In this document: positions 16,160-25,999 of the stretch, in pieces
Numbering within the stretch: position 1 is the stretch's first letter
Layout of the letters: every line of letters begins with the position of its first letter
DNA from: CAVRUD01 sp963849635
Lineage (GTDB): Bacteria > Chloroflexota > Chloroflexia > Thermomicrobiales > UBA6265
DNA length: 64,000 nt
Assembly: GCA_963849635.1 (NCBI GenBank)
Contig: CAWKIA010000019.1
Location: 124,001-188,000 of the forward strand
Direction of reading: 5' to 3'
Translations under genes and position numbers: made by a program
The notes under the pieces: model-generated
Database searches by the model: none
The model's input: only the letters and a program-made list of their open reading frames with translations
Told to the model about the DNA's origin: nothing

Positions 16160-19100
16160 CTAGTGGTCCGAAGGGACGGAATCGAGCAGACCCTGGGCGG
16201 AGGCCCAGACCGAGAGTTCGGTCCGATTGTTGACGGTCGCCTTGGCGAACATGTTGCGCAGGTGGGCGTTGACGGTGCGTGGGCTGATGTACAGGGCATC
16301 GCTGATCTGGCGGTCGGAGTAGCCACGACCGACAAGGCGGAGGACATCCATTTCGCGCTCGGTCAGGCCTGCCGGGAAAAGGGGCCGGGTGGTTGAGGCG
16401 TCGAGGTCAGCCTGGACCTGCTCGGTGCGGGACGCCAACGCGGCCAGGCCGAGTTCGGTGAAGGCCGCCTGGGCAGCGGTGAGGAGTTCGGTCGCGCGCA
16501 GACCGTCGCCCTTGTGCCGGATCTGGGCCAGGGCCTCGTCGTGGTCGACGATCGCCCGGAGGGGGCGCTGTCCGGAGACATCGAGGGTCTCGCGCGCGCT
16601 ACTGAAGTTGGACATGGCGGCGGCGAGGTCGCCGCGCAGGGCGGCCATGCGGGCGCGGGTGAGGTCGAGCGAGGTCTGGGGGTAATCGCCGATGTCGCTG
16701 GCCTGGACGGTACGGACGAAGGCGTCGATCGTCTGAGCATGCTCGTCCAGGCCAAATTCCCAGACAGCCGCTCCGAGAAAGGCGACGACGCCGTTCTGGT
16801 TCTGGTTTGGGAGCTGGGGCAGGATCCGTTTGACCAGATCGATCGCCTCGCCGATGTACGACCGATCCGCCGTAGAGACCAGTTTCTTCGCGGCCAGAGC
16901 GCGAGTGTATGCGGCGATGGCGGCGTAGAGCGGTCCGCCGAGCTGGCTGAAGTCGGGGCCATTGGCATTTGGGCTGGTGATAAACCGGTTCCAGGCCGCG
17001 CTGAAGGCCGCCCAATCGCCATCGAGGTACCAGGCGAAACTGGTGGCCATCTCGGTGGCGAGGAGATCAGACTCGCGATATGGTCCGAGCCGGGAGAGGA
17101 GATCGATAGCGGTCTGCTCGGCGGTTCTGGCTCGCTCGATCTCGCCCAGGGTGAGATAGATGAAGGTGAGCTGGGTGAGGGCGTTGGCCCGCCACGAGAT
17201 CGCCCCGTAACGCTCGCTCAGGGCACCGAGGTCCTCCCAGACGGAGGCGGCCTGGCGGAAGGCGCCGTGACGGTACTGCAGGTCGTTGGCGGCGACGGTC
17301 AGGGCGCGCATCTTGGCGCCGGGTTTGGACCACGTCTGGGCGAGGGTGAGGAGAGCGTCGGTTTCGGCCCGCGTGCGCGGGTCGAAGGATTCCAGGGTGC
17401 GGGCGTGGTCCTCTTCGCCGCCGATTTCGCGGGCAATCCGGACGGCCTCGGGGTCGAAGCCGCGCCAGATGCCGGCTTTGAAGCGGGTCCCGGTGACGGG
17501 TTCGATCGGGTCGAGGATGAGGTGGAGCCTGGCCCAGGTCAGATCCTTGGCGGGGGCGCTGAGCTCGATGCCGCGCTTGACCAGGGGCAGCCAGACGGCG
17601 GAGTCGGCGTTGTTGCTCTTGAGGGCGAAGCTGACCGATTCGAGGAAGGCGGCGACCGTCTCCGGTGGGCTGCCGGCCGACGCGTGGGCGTCGAGGGCTT
17701 CGGCGATGGTCTGGGAGGCTTCGACGAGGAGGAGGGCATCGGCCTCGGCGATGGCGCGGCGGGAGAGGACATCGGCCCGGATGGCGGCATCGGCGCCGGT
17801 GGCCAGGTCGGTGCCCAGGCGCAGGGCGGCGACCGCCTCAGCCCGGGCAAACGAGGCGCGGGCCTGTTCGGCGGCGATGATGGCGTACTGAATGCCATTC
17901 TCGGCACCGGGGAGGGCGGCGGAGGCGTGGTACTGGGCGGCGAGCTCGGCGGCATGGTCCCGGGCGCGGGCGCCGTGGACGCGTTCCAGCGCTTCGGCGA
18001 CCTGGCGGTGGAGTCGAGCACGGCGGGCGCGGGAGCGACCTTCGTACAGGGCGTGGCGGATGATGGCGTGGGTGAAGTCGTAGCGCTCGTCGCGGCCTTG
18101 GACGGGGCGGATAAGTCCGGCGGCCAAAGCTTCATCCAGGGCATCGAGCAGGTCTGGCTCGGGCAGCTCGCTGAGTGAATGCAAGACTTCGACCTGGGCG
18201 CCGGCGGAGAAGACCGACGCCAGGCCAAGGACCGTCTGGGCATTGTCTGAGAGGCGTGAGAGGCGGCGGGCGACGACCTGGCGGACGCCTTCGGGGACGC
18301 CAAGCTCGCGGAATGAGAGGTCGGCGGTCCAGGCGTCGTCGCGGGCCGTCAGTCGGTCCTCGTCGAGGAGATGGCGCATGACCTCAGCTGCGTAGAACGG
18401 ATTGCCGCCGGTCTCGCCGTGGACCGCGGCGCTCAGGGCGGCGCTGACCGGGCGGTCGGCCAGATCGGTGAGGATGGAGGCGACATCTTCGCGCTCCAGC
18501 CCGCCGATCGGCAGGCGGACGAAGGTCGGCTCGCGGTGGAGGGCGGCAAGGAGGGCGGTGAGCTGGGTGGAGTGGGCTTCCCGGTCGAGCGGGGCGTCGC
18601 GCAAAGTGGCGAGCACGACGATCCCGGCGCGGGGGAGGGCGCGGGCCAGGTGGCGGATCAGGAGGAGGGAAGCCGGGTCGGCCCACTGCAGGTCGTCGAA
18701 GACGACCAGGACCGGCCGGTCGGTGGCGGCGTCGATAAGGGCACTTGTGACGGCTTCATGGAGACGGTATCGCTCCTCGTCCGGGGCGAGTTCCGGGGTG
18801 GCCGGTCGGTCGTCACCCTCACTAAGGACGGGGAGGAGGCCGGCGAGCGGCGCGCCGGCCGGCCCGAGGCGGTCGATCGCAGCGCGAACCTGGTCGGGCG
18901 AGAGGCCACGGTAGAGATCGCCGAGGGCGTCGATCCAGAGGCTGTACGGGGGAGACCATTCCGACTCGAAGGCACGGCCCCAGATGGTGATACCGCCGCT
19001 GGCGCGTACCTCGCCGGTCAATGCCCGGGCGATATGGGTCTTGCCGATGCCGGGCTCTCCGACGAGGAGGGCGACCGCCCCGGTGCCAGACCGGGCAGCG

Positions 19101-19246
19101 TCGATCCGGGCGCGGAGCACCGCCAGTTCGCGGGCACGCCCGGCAAGGGCCTGTCCCGCGGGACCGGTTTCAACCTGACTGCCAGGCGAAGTGGAGTGAT
19201 TCGGCGACATGGATCGCTCGCCTGGAGACGAGGACAACTGAACCAT
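16160..19246 (-). CDS. MalT/LAL-type LuxR regulator with AAA ATPase
   Basis: 1028-residue regulator. An N-terminal AAA_16-type ATPase has Walker A VGEPGIGKTHIARAL (about residue 62) and Walker B VLVVFDDLQWADPASLLLI (about 180). A long alpha-helical repeat region follows, then a C-terminal LuxR HTH (LTEREMDVLRLVGRGYSDRQ, ISPRTVNAHLRNMFAKA). This is the LAL (large ATP-binding LuxR) class, whose members bind an inducer with ATP and activate operons. It is a single intact frame, in contrast to many neighbours. The start at 19246 has GGAAGGAA about 11 bases upstream; ATG 19210 is an alternative. The target is unknown. It is isolated, with IS debris downstream. Confidence 0.88.
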   Translation of the reverse strand: MVQLSSSPGERSMSPNHSTSPGSQVETGPAGQALAGRARELAVLRARIDAARSGTGAVALLVGEPGIGKTHIARALTGEVRASGGITIWGRAFESEWSPPYSLWIDALGDLYRGLSPDQVRAAIDRLGPAGAPLAGLLPVLSEGDDRPATPELAPDEERYRLHEAVTSALIDAATDRPVLVVFDDLQWADPASLLLIRHLARALPRAGIVVLATLRDAPLDREAHSTQLTALLAALHREPTFVRLPIGGLEREDVASILTDLADRPVSAALSAAVHGETGGNPFYAAEVMRHLLDEDRLTARDDAWTADLSFRELGVPEGVRQVVARRLSRLSDNAQTVLGLASVFSAGAQVEVLHSLSELPEPDLLDALDEALAAGLIRPVQGRDERYDFTHAIIRHALYEGRSRARRARLHRQVAEALERVHGARARDHAAELAAQYHASAALPGAENGIQYAIIAAEQARASFARAEAVAALRLGTDLATGADAAIRADVLSRRAIAEADALLLVEASQTIAEALDAHASAGSPPETVAAFLESVSFALKSNNADSAVWLPLVKRGIELSAPAKDLTWARLHLILDPIEPVTGTRFKAGIWRGFDPEAVRIAREIGGEEDHARTLESFDPRTRAETDALLTLAQTWSKPGAKMRALTVAANDLQYRHGAFRQAASVWEDLGALSERYGAISWRANALTQLTFIYLTLGEIERARTAEQTAIDLLSRLGPYRESDLLATEMATSFAWYLDGDWAAFSAAWNRFITSPNANGPDFSQLGGPLYAAIAAYTRALAAKKLVSTADRSYIGEAIDLVKRILPQLPNQNQNGVVAFLGAAVWEFGLDEHAQTIDAFVRTVQASDIGDYPQTSLDLTRARMAALRGDLAAAMSNFSSARETLDVSGQRPLRAIVDHDEALAQIRHKGDGLRATELLTAAQAAFTELGLAALASRTEQVQADLDASTTRPLFPAGLTEREMDVLRLVGRGYSDRQISDALYISPRTVNAHLRNMFAKATVNNRTELSVWASAQGLLDSVPSDH

Positions 19247-19375
19247 CGGCTATCGGGTTCCTTCCGGGACGGAATTGTTGGACTGCGATTCGCCACGGCG
19301 GATCACCGCCCAATAGAGGCGAGAATGCCCTTTGGATCGCTCGTTATCGGAAGGTACGCTTGCGTCCTAGGTACG

Positions 19376-19568
19376 TCAAGCTTGCGGAGACGTGGATTTT
19401 AGCAATTTGGGTGTTGGAGTTAGAAGAGGGCTGTTACCGCACTCCTCGGCGAGCGGCGCGATTTCCTCGACGGTCATGCGGAGCATGAGGAGGTCGCCGC
19501 ACAAACCGTTGCCAAAGGTCATGCGGCTGAGGCGGCCTTCATGCTGGAAGCCGAGGCGAACGGGGAAA
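19376..19568 (-). pseudogene. GNAT acetyltransferase C-terminal remnant
   Basis: The minus-strand frame reads RLGFQHEGRLSRMTFGNG, then CGDLLMLRMTVEEIAPLAEE. This is the last beta strands of a GNAT N-acetyltransferase, whose usual ending is LGFxxEGxLR...DxxxMRMT. The acetyl-CoA binding core is absent, and the frame continues into unrelated codons to a stop at 19376. A truncated remnant. Confidence 0.55.
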
Positions 19569-19593
19569 GGGTCGCTTGAGGAAGCAGGGCCGG

Positions 19594-19817
19594 TTAGCCA
19601 ACCTCGCGGAGGAGGTTTTCGATGTGCGTGACACGCCGCGGAGTTCCGCTAGGTCTTCGGCTGTTCGGCGCTGTTGGAGGACGAGTTCCTGGTGCGCCTG
19701 CGCTATTGCGCGCTGGGCTTCGGACGCATCGGACACGAGCGAGCGGTAGGCGGCGTCCTGATCAGTTCGTCTCCAGTGCTCGGCAGATTCAGTGGAAGTC
19801 GTCACACCTAGGAACAT
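19594..19817 (-). CDS. small coiled-coil hypothetical protein (one frameshift)
   Basis: From ATG 19817 the frame gives AYRSLVSDASEAQRAIAQAH, QELVLQQRRTAEDLAELRG and, after a one-base shift near 19625, THIENLLREVG then TAA 19594-19596. It is about 74 residues, strongly helical and charged, with heptad-like spacing. I do not recognise a family. The acetyltransferase remnant follows downstream on the same strand. Confidence 0.4.
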
Positions 19818-20042
19818 CCTGACAGGTATAAGAATTGTCAAGGAGGCTTCGTCTGCAACTGAGAATTGGGACCGGGGCGGGGCCATCCGCAACGGATGAT
19901 CGTTTTAGGAGAAATGGATACGGAAGGGCTGACGCTTGCGCGGGGCGAGGTGGCTAGCATTGGAGTGGGATGGGATCGGCGATGGGTCACGAAGCCCGCC
20001 GGGTGGGGGACGGAGGGGTCGATCTACGGACCAAGGAGTTGA

Positions 20043-20573
20043 ATGATGCGGGTGGACGCACATGCCGGGCATCGATCGACCAGACGACGGTTTGTCGGGA
20101 CGGCGGCTGTTGTTGCCGCGGTCCCAGCGGTCGATAGCGGCATGATTGCTCGAGCGGCGTGGCAAGAAGGTACGCCGGCCGCGGCGACCGCCGAGGTGGG
20201 TATGCCCGACTGGCGGTTCGTGGTGGTGACCTATGAGGATCCGAACAGCCGCGAGATGCTCCAGCCTCAGGAGCCAGAGGCGGGCAAACGCTACATCGCG
20301 GCCGAGGTGGAAATTCGCAACGACTCGGACCGCCGGCTGGCCGTCTCTGCCGGGCAGATCCGGCTGCGGGATGCCGAGGCGATCGACTACACAAACAGCG
20401 GGTTAGTCGGCAGCGATCCACGTCTCTACGACGTGAACATGCTCCCTGGTGAACGGGTGCGCGGTTGGGTGTGGTACGGAGTTGCAGAGGACGTGCAGCC
20501 GGTCGAGCTGGTTTACGTGCCGACGGCGCCTCAACTGGGGGTGGACGTGACCTCGGTATCCTCGTCCGGGTAG
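20043..20573 (+). CDS. Tat-exported DUF4352-like protein
   Basis: 176 residues. A twin-arginine motif (STRRRFVGTAAVVAAVPAV) leads to a mature domain with the DUF4352 pattern: WRFVVVTYEDPNSREMLQPQ, KRYIAAEVEIRNDSDRRLAV, then a terminal strand VELVYVP. DUF4352 is an Ig-like extracellular beta-sandwich domain of unknown role, common on the surface of Gram-positive bacteria and Chloroflexota. Start ATG 20043 (or 20046) follows AAGGAG. Its last 43 bases overlap the end of the oppositely oriented VOC gene. Confidence 0.75.
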   Translation: MMRVDAHAGHRSTRRRFVGTAAVVAAVPAVDSGMIARAAWQEGTPAAATAEVGMPDWRFVVVTYEDPNSREMLQPQEPEAGKRYIAAEVEIRNDSDRRLAVSAGQIRLRDAEAIDYTNSGLVGSDPRLYDVNMLPGERVRGWVWYGVAEDVQPVELVYVPTAPQLGVDVTSVSSSG

Positions 20574-20953
20574 GAGATGAACTCGAGCAGAGAGCCGTCT
20601 GGGTCGCGAAAGTAGACGCTGATGCCAATGCCGCGCGCACCTGGGCGCGGCACCGGGCCGAGTTCGACGACGACGCCGTGACGATTCAGGTGGGCGACGG
20701 CGTCGTCGATCGGGCCGGACCAGAGAAAGCAGAGGTCGCTGCCGCCGGGCGGAACGGGGGTGCGGGCCAGGGGCCAGCCGGGCGCGCCGGGGCCATGGAC
20801 GTTCAGCTGGCTTTCACCGAACCGGTAGCGCCGGCCCTCTCCGGCGGGCACGATCTCCGCGCCGACGACATCGCGGTAGAAGGCGTTGGAGCGGTCCCAG
20901 TCTGTGACGGCGATTACGCAATGGTCGAGGGTGATGGGCGAGGTGGGTGGCAT
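20531..20953 (-). CDS. VOC-family (glyoxalase-like) protein
   Basis: 140-residue vicinal-oxygen-chelate fold protein. The first metal ligand position is in ITLDHCVIAVTDWDRSNAFY. The C-terminal half holds YFRDPDGSLLEFISY with the typical Glu ligand. VOC proteins include glyoxalases, extradiol dioxygenases and fosfomycin or bleomycin resistance proteins; this one is closest in pattern to uncharacterised lactoylglutathione-lyase-like proteins. Start ATG 20953 was chosen because the upstream extension is low-complexity and non-homologous. It overlaps the convergent DUF4352 gene by 43 bp. Confidence 0.8.
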   Translation of the reverse strand: MPPTSPITLDHCVIAVTDWDRSNAFYRDVVGAEIVPAGEGRRYRFGESQLNVHGPGAPGWPLARTPVPPGGSDLCFLWSGPIDDAVAHLNRHGVVVELGPVPRPGARGIGISVYFRDPDGSLLEFISYPDEDTEVTSTPS

Positions 20954-21157
20954 GGTGGGGTTCCTGCTTAGACGGCGTTCGGCATTCGGCGAGAGCCCCC
21001 TAACCCCCCGGCCCCCTTCCCCCCGCAGCGGCAAGGGGAAGGGGGAGAACGGGCGGCCGTTTCGGGAATCAGCGCCGCCTGACGCCCCTCTCCACCGCAG
21101 TGGGCTAGGGGAGAGAGGGGGTAGGGGGTGAGGTCCTCGCCGGACGCCGAACGCCGG

Positions 21158-22444
21158 CTACCGCTCGATGAGCATGCCGGCTTCATCGAAGCAGATCGGT
21201 TCGGGGTCGGAGAGGAGTTCGACCTTGCCGGTTGCGAGGAGTTCGGGCAGGAGCGGTTCGGAGGCCCAGAACTCTTCGACGTCCTTGGTGTTCTTGATCC
21301 GGGCGATCTTGGCGGTCTCGACCTCGGTCATGAAGGCGGAGCCAAGGGCGACGAAGATCGCCTGGCGGTCGTTCTCCAGGATCATAGGGATGTAAGCGCC
21401 GCTCGGGTACTTGGCGGTGACGGCGTTCATGTAGGTCTTGGTCAGGTCGACCTTCTCGAAAGCGCGACGGAGGACAACATCGCCCAGGCCGATGCCGGTG
21501 GCGTTGCCGTCCGTGTCGTCGGTCAAGTCGCGGATGACGATGCGCTGGACCCAGGGCTTGGGGGTGATCTCCATTTTGCGCAACTCACCAGAGATGTCGC
21601 GGTTGATCACGTTGGGGTCGGCGCCGTCGCCGCTGATGTCCTTGCCGATCTCATCGATAAGAAGGAGGTCGATTCGCTCGCCCAGGAGGCGGCCCATCCA
21701 GGAGCGGGCGGTGCGGAGGAGGTCCTGCTCTCGCTCCCAGATCCGGGCGGCGGGGATCGCCTCAATGATACCGAGCTTGCCGTGGCCGTTCTCGACCAGG
21801 GCGATGCCGAAGGGCATGTTGACGTGGGTGAGGGAGAACTGGGCGACAGAGGGGATGAGGTGATGGAAAGCTTCGAAGGAACGGGCGTGGAAGGTGTCAG
21901 CTCCCTTCTGCTTGCCGAGGCCAATGGCAATCATCTTCATCAGGCCGGATTCGATCGGGGCGTTGAAGTCGGTGTGGGGTTTGACCCGGCCGATCGGGAT
22001 GACGGCATCGGCCTCCTGGTGGGCGATGCGGTCGAAGAAGACGGGGACGTTGTCCTCGACCTCGCCCAGGAGGACGGTCTCCATGCTGGACCGGATCGGG
22101 CAGCCCATCGTCTCCGGCGTGATGCCGTAGTGGGCGAGGACGTCGAGTTGGCCCTCGGCGGTGGCGCCGCCGTGGCTGCCCATGGCGGGGACGATGAACG
22201 GGGTGGCGCCTAAGGCGCGCACCTGCGTGACCGTGGCGGCGATCACCTCGGCGATGCGGTCGATGCCGCGGCTGCCGGCGGTCAGCGCGACCCGGGTACC
22301 GGGCTGGATGGTAGCCCGGATCTCCGGTCTGGCGAATTCGGCCGCGATGGCCGCGTGGACATCGGCGACGAGGGTCGATTCGAGTTGCTGGCGGACCCGG
22401 GCCCAGCGCGGAAGTTCCCCCCGGTCAAAGATTTCCAGGCCCAT
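21158..22444 (-). CDS. LarA-like (DUF2088) family protein
   Basis: 428 residues. Family features: RVALTAGSRGIDRIAEVIAA, the His/Gly motif VPAMGSHGGATAEGQ, and VIPIGRVKPHTDF. LarA proteins carry a nickel-pincer cofactor and racemise lactate or other hydroxy acids; the catalytic His pair region is partly recognisable but I cannot assign a substrate. Many distant paralogues in Chloroflexota are only annotated as DUF2088 or DUF362. The ATG at 22444 has the ribosome binding site GGAGGG at 22449-22454, better than the in-frame TTG at 22456. Single intact frame, apparently monocistronic. Confidence 0.78.
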   Translation of the reverse strand: MGLEIFDRGELPRWARVRQQLESTLVADVHAAIAAEFARPEIRATIQPGTRVALTAGSRGIDRIAEVIAATVTQVRALGATPFIVPAMGSHGGATAEGQLDVLAHYGITPETMGCPIRSSMETVLLGEVEDNVPVFFDRIAHQEADAVIPIGRVKPHTDFNAPIESGLMKMIAIGLGKQKGADTFHARSFEAFHHLIPSVAQFSLTHVNMPFGIALVENGHGKLGIIEAIPAARIWEREQDLLRTARSWMGRLLGERIDLLLIDEIGKDISGDGADPNVINRDISGELRKMEITPKPWVQRIVIRDLTDDTDGNATGIGLGDVVLRRAFEKVDLTKTYMNAVTAKYPSGAYIPMILENDRQAIFVALGSAFMTEVETAKIARIKNTKDVEEFWASEPLLPELLATGKVELLSDPEPICFDEAGMLIER

Positions 22445-22927
22445 GGTTCCCTCCAAACGTGCGGCGCGGGTGATGATTGTCGACTATATCGCAGGGACCG
22501 AAGCGGTGGGGCTGACCGCGCCCACGACCACGGGCCATGCGGGTGTTGATTGTAGGAAGGCATGGTACTCGCGTGCCAGACGGGGGTATGAGGACGGTGG
22601 GCAATTTTAGCAAATCCCTGACATAATGTCGTGTGCAGTTCGCCAAGACAAAGATCTCAGGGCGGTACGGCGTGTGACCTGTGGGGGGTACTGCCTGAGC
22701 ACCACCCATATGGGCTGGCTCTAAAAATCGCTGGTAGGTAGACGTTCTCATTGTCCCCCCTGTAGGCCGCCTATACCATCCTCATGTAAGGATGTTTGGC
22801 TACCTTTTGCCCTATTTGGCCGACCCAGAAGTCCTATGACTCGCAGTCATCGGGTCGGGTAGTCCGAAACGGGAGCCAGACGCCCATACGTCGTCCGTTC
22901 ATCAGGGTGAAATGAGGCGAAGGCGTA
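22445..22927. other. intergenic region between divergent genes
   Basis: 483 bases between the LarA-like gene (minus) and a response regulator (plus), so it should contain both promoters. It is more AT-rich from about 22600. I see no reliable -10/-35 pair, tRNA or hairpin terminator. Confidence 0.4.
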
Positions 22928-23671
22928 ATGGATCCTGCTCGGTACAGAGTCGTGATTATCGACGACCAGGCCTTGTACCGAGGTGGGCTGAAAACCATCC
23001 TCGAGCGCAACCCGCGATTGCAAGTGGTTGCGGAGCCGATGAACGGTCATGAGGCGCTGGCCGTCGCGATTTCGCAGCGACCCGACCTGGCGTTGGTGAA
23101 CGTGGAGCTGCCCGGGCTGACCGGGCTGCACGTCGCCGCCGTCCTGCGCCGCCACCTCCCCGGTCTGGCGGTCGTCTTCCTCTCCCGCCAGGCCGAGGAC
23201 GAACGCGTCTTCGATGCCCTGCGCCTCGGGGCCAGCGCCTTCCTCGGCCGGGCCGCCGGCCCCCAGGCCGTCGCCGACGCCGTCGAGGCGGTCTTGCGCG
23301 GCGAGAACCTGATGGACCGGGCCTTGTTGGCCAATCCCGCCTTGACCCGGCACGGGCTGGGCCAGGCGCTGGCCGGACCCGACCCGTGGGCGGACGGGGG
23401 CGAGCCGGCGGCCCAGTTCTCCTTGCGCGAGTTGCAGGTGCTGGACTGCGTGGTGATGGGCTACACCAATCGCGAGGTCGGGGAGGCGATGCGGATCGCC
23501 GAGCAGACCGTCAAGAACTACATGAACGCGATCCTGCGCAAGCTGCGGGCGGCCGATCGGGTGGCGGTGTTGCGCTATGCGGTGGTCCGTGGCTGGGTCA
23601 ACGTCGGGCCACGGCCGACCTCGAGCATGGGCAGGATCGGCTCGGATCGCTCCCAGGTCGCCTGGCAATAG
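22928..23671 (+). CDS. NarL/LuxR-type response regulator with degenerate receiver
   Basis: 247 residues: an N-terminal receiver (RVVIIDDQALYRGGLKTILE) and a C-terminal LuxR HTH (FSLRELQVLDCVVMGYTNRE, RIAEQTVKNYMNAILRKLRA). The acidic pair Asp12-Asp13 is kept, but the phosphoacceptor position is Asn58 (DLALVNVELPG, where the family has D-I/V-x-L/M-P). The conserved Lys is Arg108 (ASAFLGRA). It is therefore unlikely to be controlled by phosphorylation and is probably an atypical receiver. No histidine kinase is adjacent. The ATG at 22928 follows AGGCGAAGG. Confidence 0.83.
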   Translation: MDPARYRVVIIDDQALYRGGLKTILERNPRLQVVAEPMNGHEALAVAISQRPDLALVNVELPGLTGLHVAAVLRRHLPGLAVVFLSRQAEDERVFDALRLGASAFLGRAAGPQAVADAVEAVLRGENLMDRALLANPALTRHGLGQALAGPDPWADGGEPAAQFSLRELQVLDCVVMGYTNREVGEAMRIAEQTVKNYMNAILRKLRAADRVAVLRYAVVRGWVNVGPRPTSSMGRIGSDRSQVAWQ

Positions 23672-23980
23672 GGGTACGCACACAATTCACGGCAAACAGC
23701 ACGGCCGTTCCTTTGCATAAGGATGCGGTCGCGGTCGTTTTCGGGTATCTTGCAAGAACCAAAAGTATCGAACGATGCGCACGCGAATCTTTTCCGGGAG
23801 ATGGCGCGTTCTAAGCATCGAGTGTCCAAACGGATACCCGGATTAAGCCAAACGGTCACTATCCGGAACCCGGTTGGAGCATTAGGATCAAAGAATCCAC
23901 AGTTTGCCGGTGCGGCGGCTGTACGGACGGGACGGTTTGGGAACCCGGGGAGACCCGGCTGAACGAGGAGACTGGTAACC
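23672..23980. other. intergenic region upstream of the L,D-transpeptidase
   Basis: About 310 bases without a convincing gene. A 79-codon frame (23723-23962) has no coding-like composition. The ribosome binding site GAACGAGGAGAC lies just before ATG 23981. Confidence 0.4.
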
Positions 23981-25703
23981 GTGAAGGCGCGATCGTTAGC
24001 CCTGCCCCTGCTGTTAGCGCTCATCATGGTTGTTCCGTGGTCGGGAGGGCTCGGCGCGCCGCGACTCGCGTCGGCCGCGTTCGATACGGCTGACGAGACG
24101 ATTGGGGTCGCGGTCGAAGAGGGTACTCCAGACGGAGAGGCCGACGAGCCATCTGATCCGGGGGACGGCACTACCGGTGAGGTCGATCCATCCCCGACGC
24201 CGACCGAAACCCCGAGTGCGACGCCGACCGAGGTTCCCGGCGAGACTCCTGTGGCGGAGCCGACCGAAGACCCGGGCGCGTCGCCGACGGAGACGCCCGC
24301 GTCTACGCCGGACGATGAACCGAGCGCCACGCCCGAGGCGAGTCCAACCGAGACGCCCGAGGGGACGCCTGTCGAGCCGCAACTGATCGCCGCGGCACAG
24401 GACGACATTGTCGTGACGCTTAACTGCCCGCAGCAATCCGGAGACAACCCGGATCGACAACAATGGCACCGGCACCCTGGAGATCAAGGGCATTGCATCG
24501 CAGCTCGGCGGGACCGAGTACCCGCTCGACCGCAAGCTGGGCCCGGGCCGCACGGTCATCTACCGCTCCGGTTCGGGCGCGACGAGCGGCACGATCCTGA
24601 CGACCAACTTCCTCTATGACGACAACTCCTACGACAACGACGGCGTCGTGATCGATACCGGTCTGTTCGATATCGAGGCGCAGTGCCCAGCGGCGCCCGC
24701 ACCGCCTGCTAGCTCGATCAAGGTCACGCTGAGCTGCAACACCAATCCGGAGACGACCCGGATCGACAATCTTGGCTCGACCCCGCTCGTGATCTACTCG
24801 GTCGGCTCGATCGACCAGCCGGGCGCCGGGGAGCCGTACACGGTCAACCGGACGCTCGGCGCAGGCAAGACCATCATCTACCGCTCCGGAAGCGCCGCGA
24901 CGAGCGGGACGGTCCTGACGACCAAGTCCCTCTATGGCGACACGGCATATGACCGGGACGGGGCTCGACTATCGACCAATGCCGGCACGATCGAGCGGCG
25001 CTGCGCGGCCCAGGTCTACCCGAGCCAGTTGACGGTGTCGGTCTCCTGCAACACCTCGCCAGAGAAGATCACGATCAAGAACATCGGCCAGGGGCCGGTG
25101 CGGCTCTCCTCGATCCGGACCTCGTATGAGCCGGTCGCCGCCGAGCCGTTCGGGCTCAACACGACGTTGAATCCGAATCAGACCATCACCTATCAGAGCG
25201 GGGCGGGGGCAAGTTCGAACGTTCTGACCAGCGAGCATATTCTCAACCAGAACGTTGGCACCCAGGAGCGGGTGACGGTCACGGTCAGTACAGGCAAAAC
25301 CTTCAGCACGACCTGCCCGGCGATTCCGTCCGGCGAGCGCTGGATCGACATCAACCTGTCGACGCAGTACCTGAGGGCCTACCAGGGCAACACGGTGGTC
25401 AACGAGTACTACATCAGCTCCGGTCGCTACCCGAACTTCGAGACGCCGACGGGCACCTTCTACATCAACTCGAAGTACCTCTCGCAGACGATGGCGGGTT
25501 GCCTCCAGGGCGAGTGCTACAACGTGCCGAACGTGCCCCACGTCATGTACTTCACTAACGTCGGCCATGCCTTCCATGGCACTTACTGGCACACCAACTT
25601 CGGCCAGCGGATGAGCCACGGCTGCATCAACGAGCCCCTGGCCCAGGCGGAGTGGCTCTACAACTGGGCCTCGATCGGGACGCGGGTGGTGATCCACTAC
25701 TAG
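23981..25703 (+). CDS. exported L,D-transpeptidase (YkuD), one frameshift
   Basis: Cell-wall cross-linking enzyme of the YkuD type. An N-terminal signal peptide (MKARSLALPLLLALIMVVPW) precedes a Pro/Thr/Glu-rich wall-spanning stalk (PTPTETPSATPTEVPGETP). Three ~100-residue beta-domain repeats follow, with the signatures TLSCNTNPETTRIDN, GKTIIYRSGSAATSGTVLTT and VSCNTSPEKITIKN. The catalytic domain ends with HGTYWHTNFGQRMSHGCINE, where the Cys of SHGC is the nucleophile. The frame shifts near 24435; after it the first repeat reads NPETTRIDNNGTGTLEIKG. YkuD enzymes form 3-3 peptidoglycan cross-links or attach proteins to the wall. A terminator follows. Confidence 0.85.
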
Positions 25704-25752
25704 ATATCAGTCGAGCTGATTCCCGAGCGACTGAGTCGAACAGGTAGAAGCG

Positions 25753-25782
25753 ACGGTGGCCACCCTCTTGGGTGGTCACCGT
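25753..25782 (+). terminator. hairpin after the L,D-transpeptidase gene
   Basis: ACGGTGGCCACCC (25753-25765), loop TCTT, GGGTGGTCACCGT (25770-25782), with one G-T pair. It lies about 50 bases after the stop codon. Confidence 0.65.
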
Positions 25783-25902
25783 ACTTGGTGGTGGGGTGAG
25801 AGAGGTGGCGGCGCGTTTGGATCGCCCGGGGCTGAAGACTCTGAGCTAGGTACATGAAGCCGGCAAAAGACCGGCCGGAACACTCCGCTTAAGCCTTGTT
25901 CG

Positions 25903-25965
25903 CTTTCCTCAGCATCAGCCTCGGAGAGGCTGTTTGATTCAGTCCGGGTCGTAACGCCCAGGCGA
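25903..25965. repeat. REP-like element, family 1 (copy 1)
   Basis: AGCCTCGGAGAGGCT forms a 6-bp hairpin with a GGA loop, followed by CAGTCCGGGTCGTAACGCCC. The same ~58-base arrangement recurs at 43269-43330. Confidence 0.55.
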
Positions 25966-25999
25966 CGCTGAAATTGTCACATGGTTAGGAGGAGATGCC

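Noticed and set aside
16514..18178. 554-codon plus-strand frame rich in Gly/Asp/Glu
   Set aside because: It is the shadow of the intact MalT-like gene on the minus strand; its composition is that of a complementary frame and no family is recognisable.
22445..22927. Riboswitch or T-box upstream of the response regulator
   Set aside because: No conserved core motif or terminator/antiterminator pair could be recognised by eye.
24001..24400. Possible separate small gene for a Pro/Thr-rich peptide
   Set aside because: It is the stalk of the L,D-transpeptidase; a single frameshift near 24435 joins the two halves.
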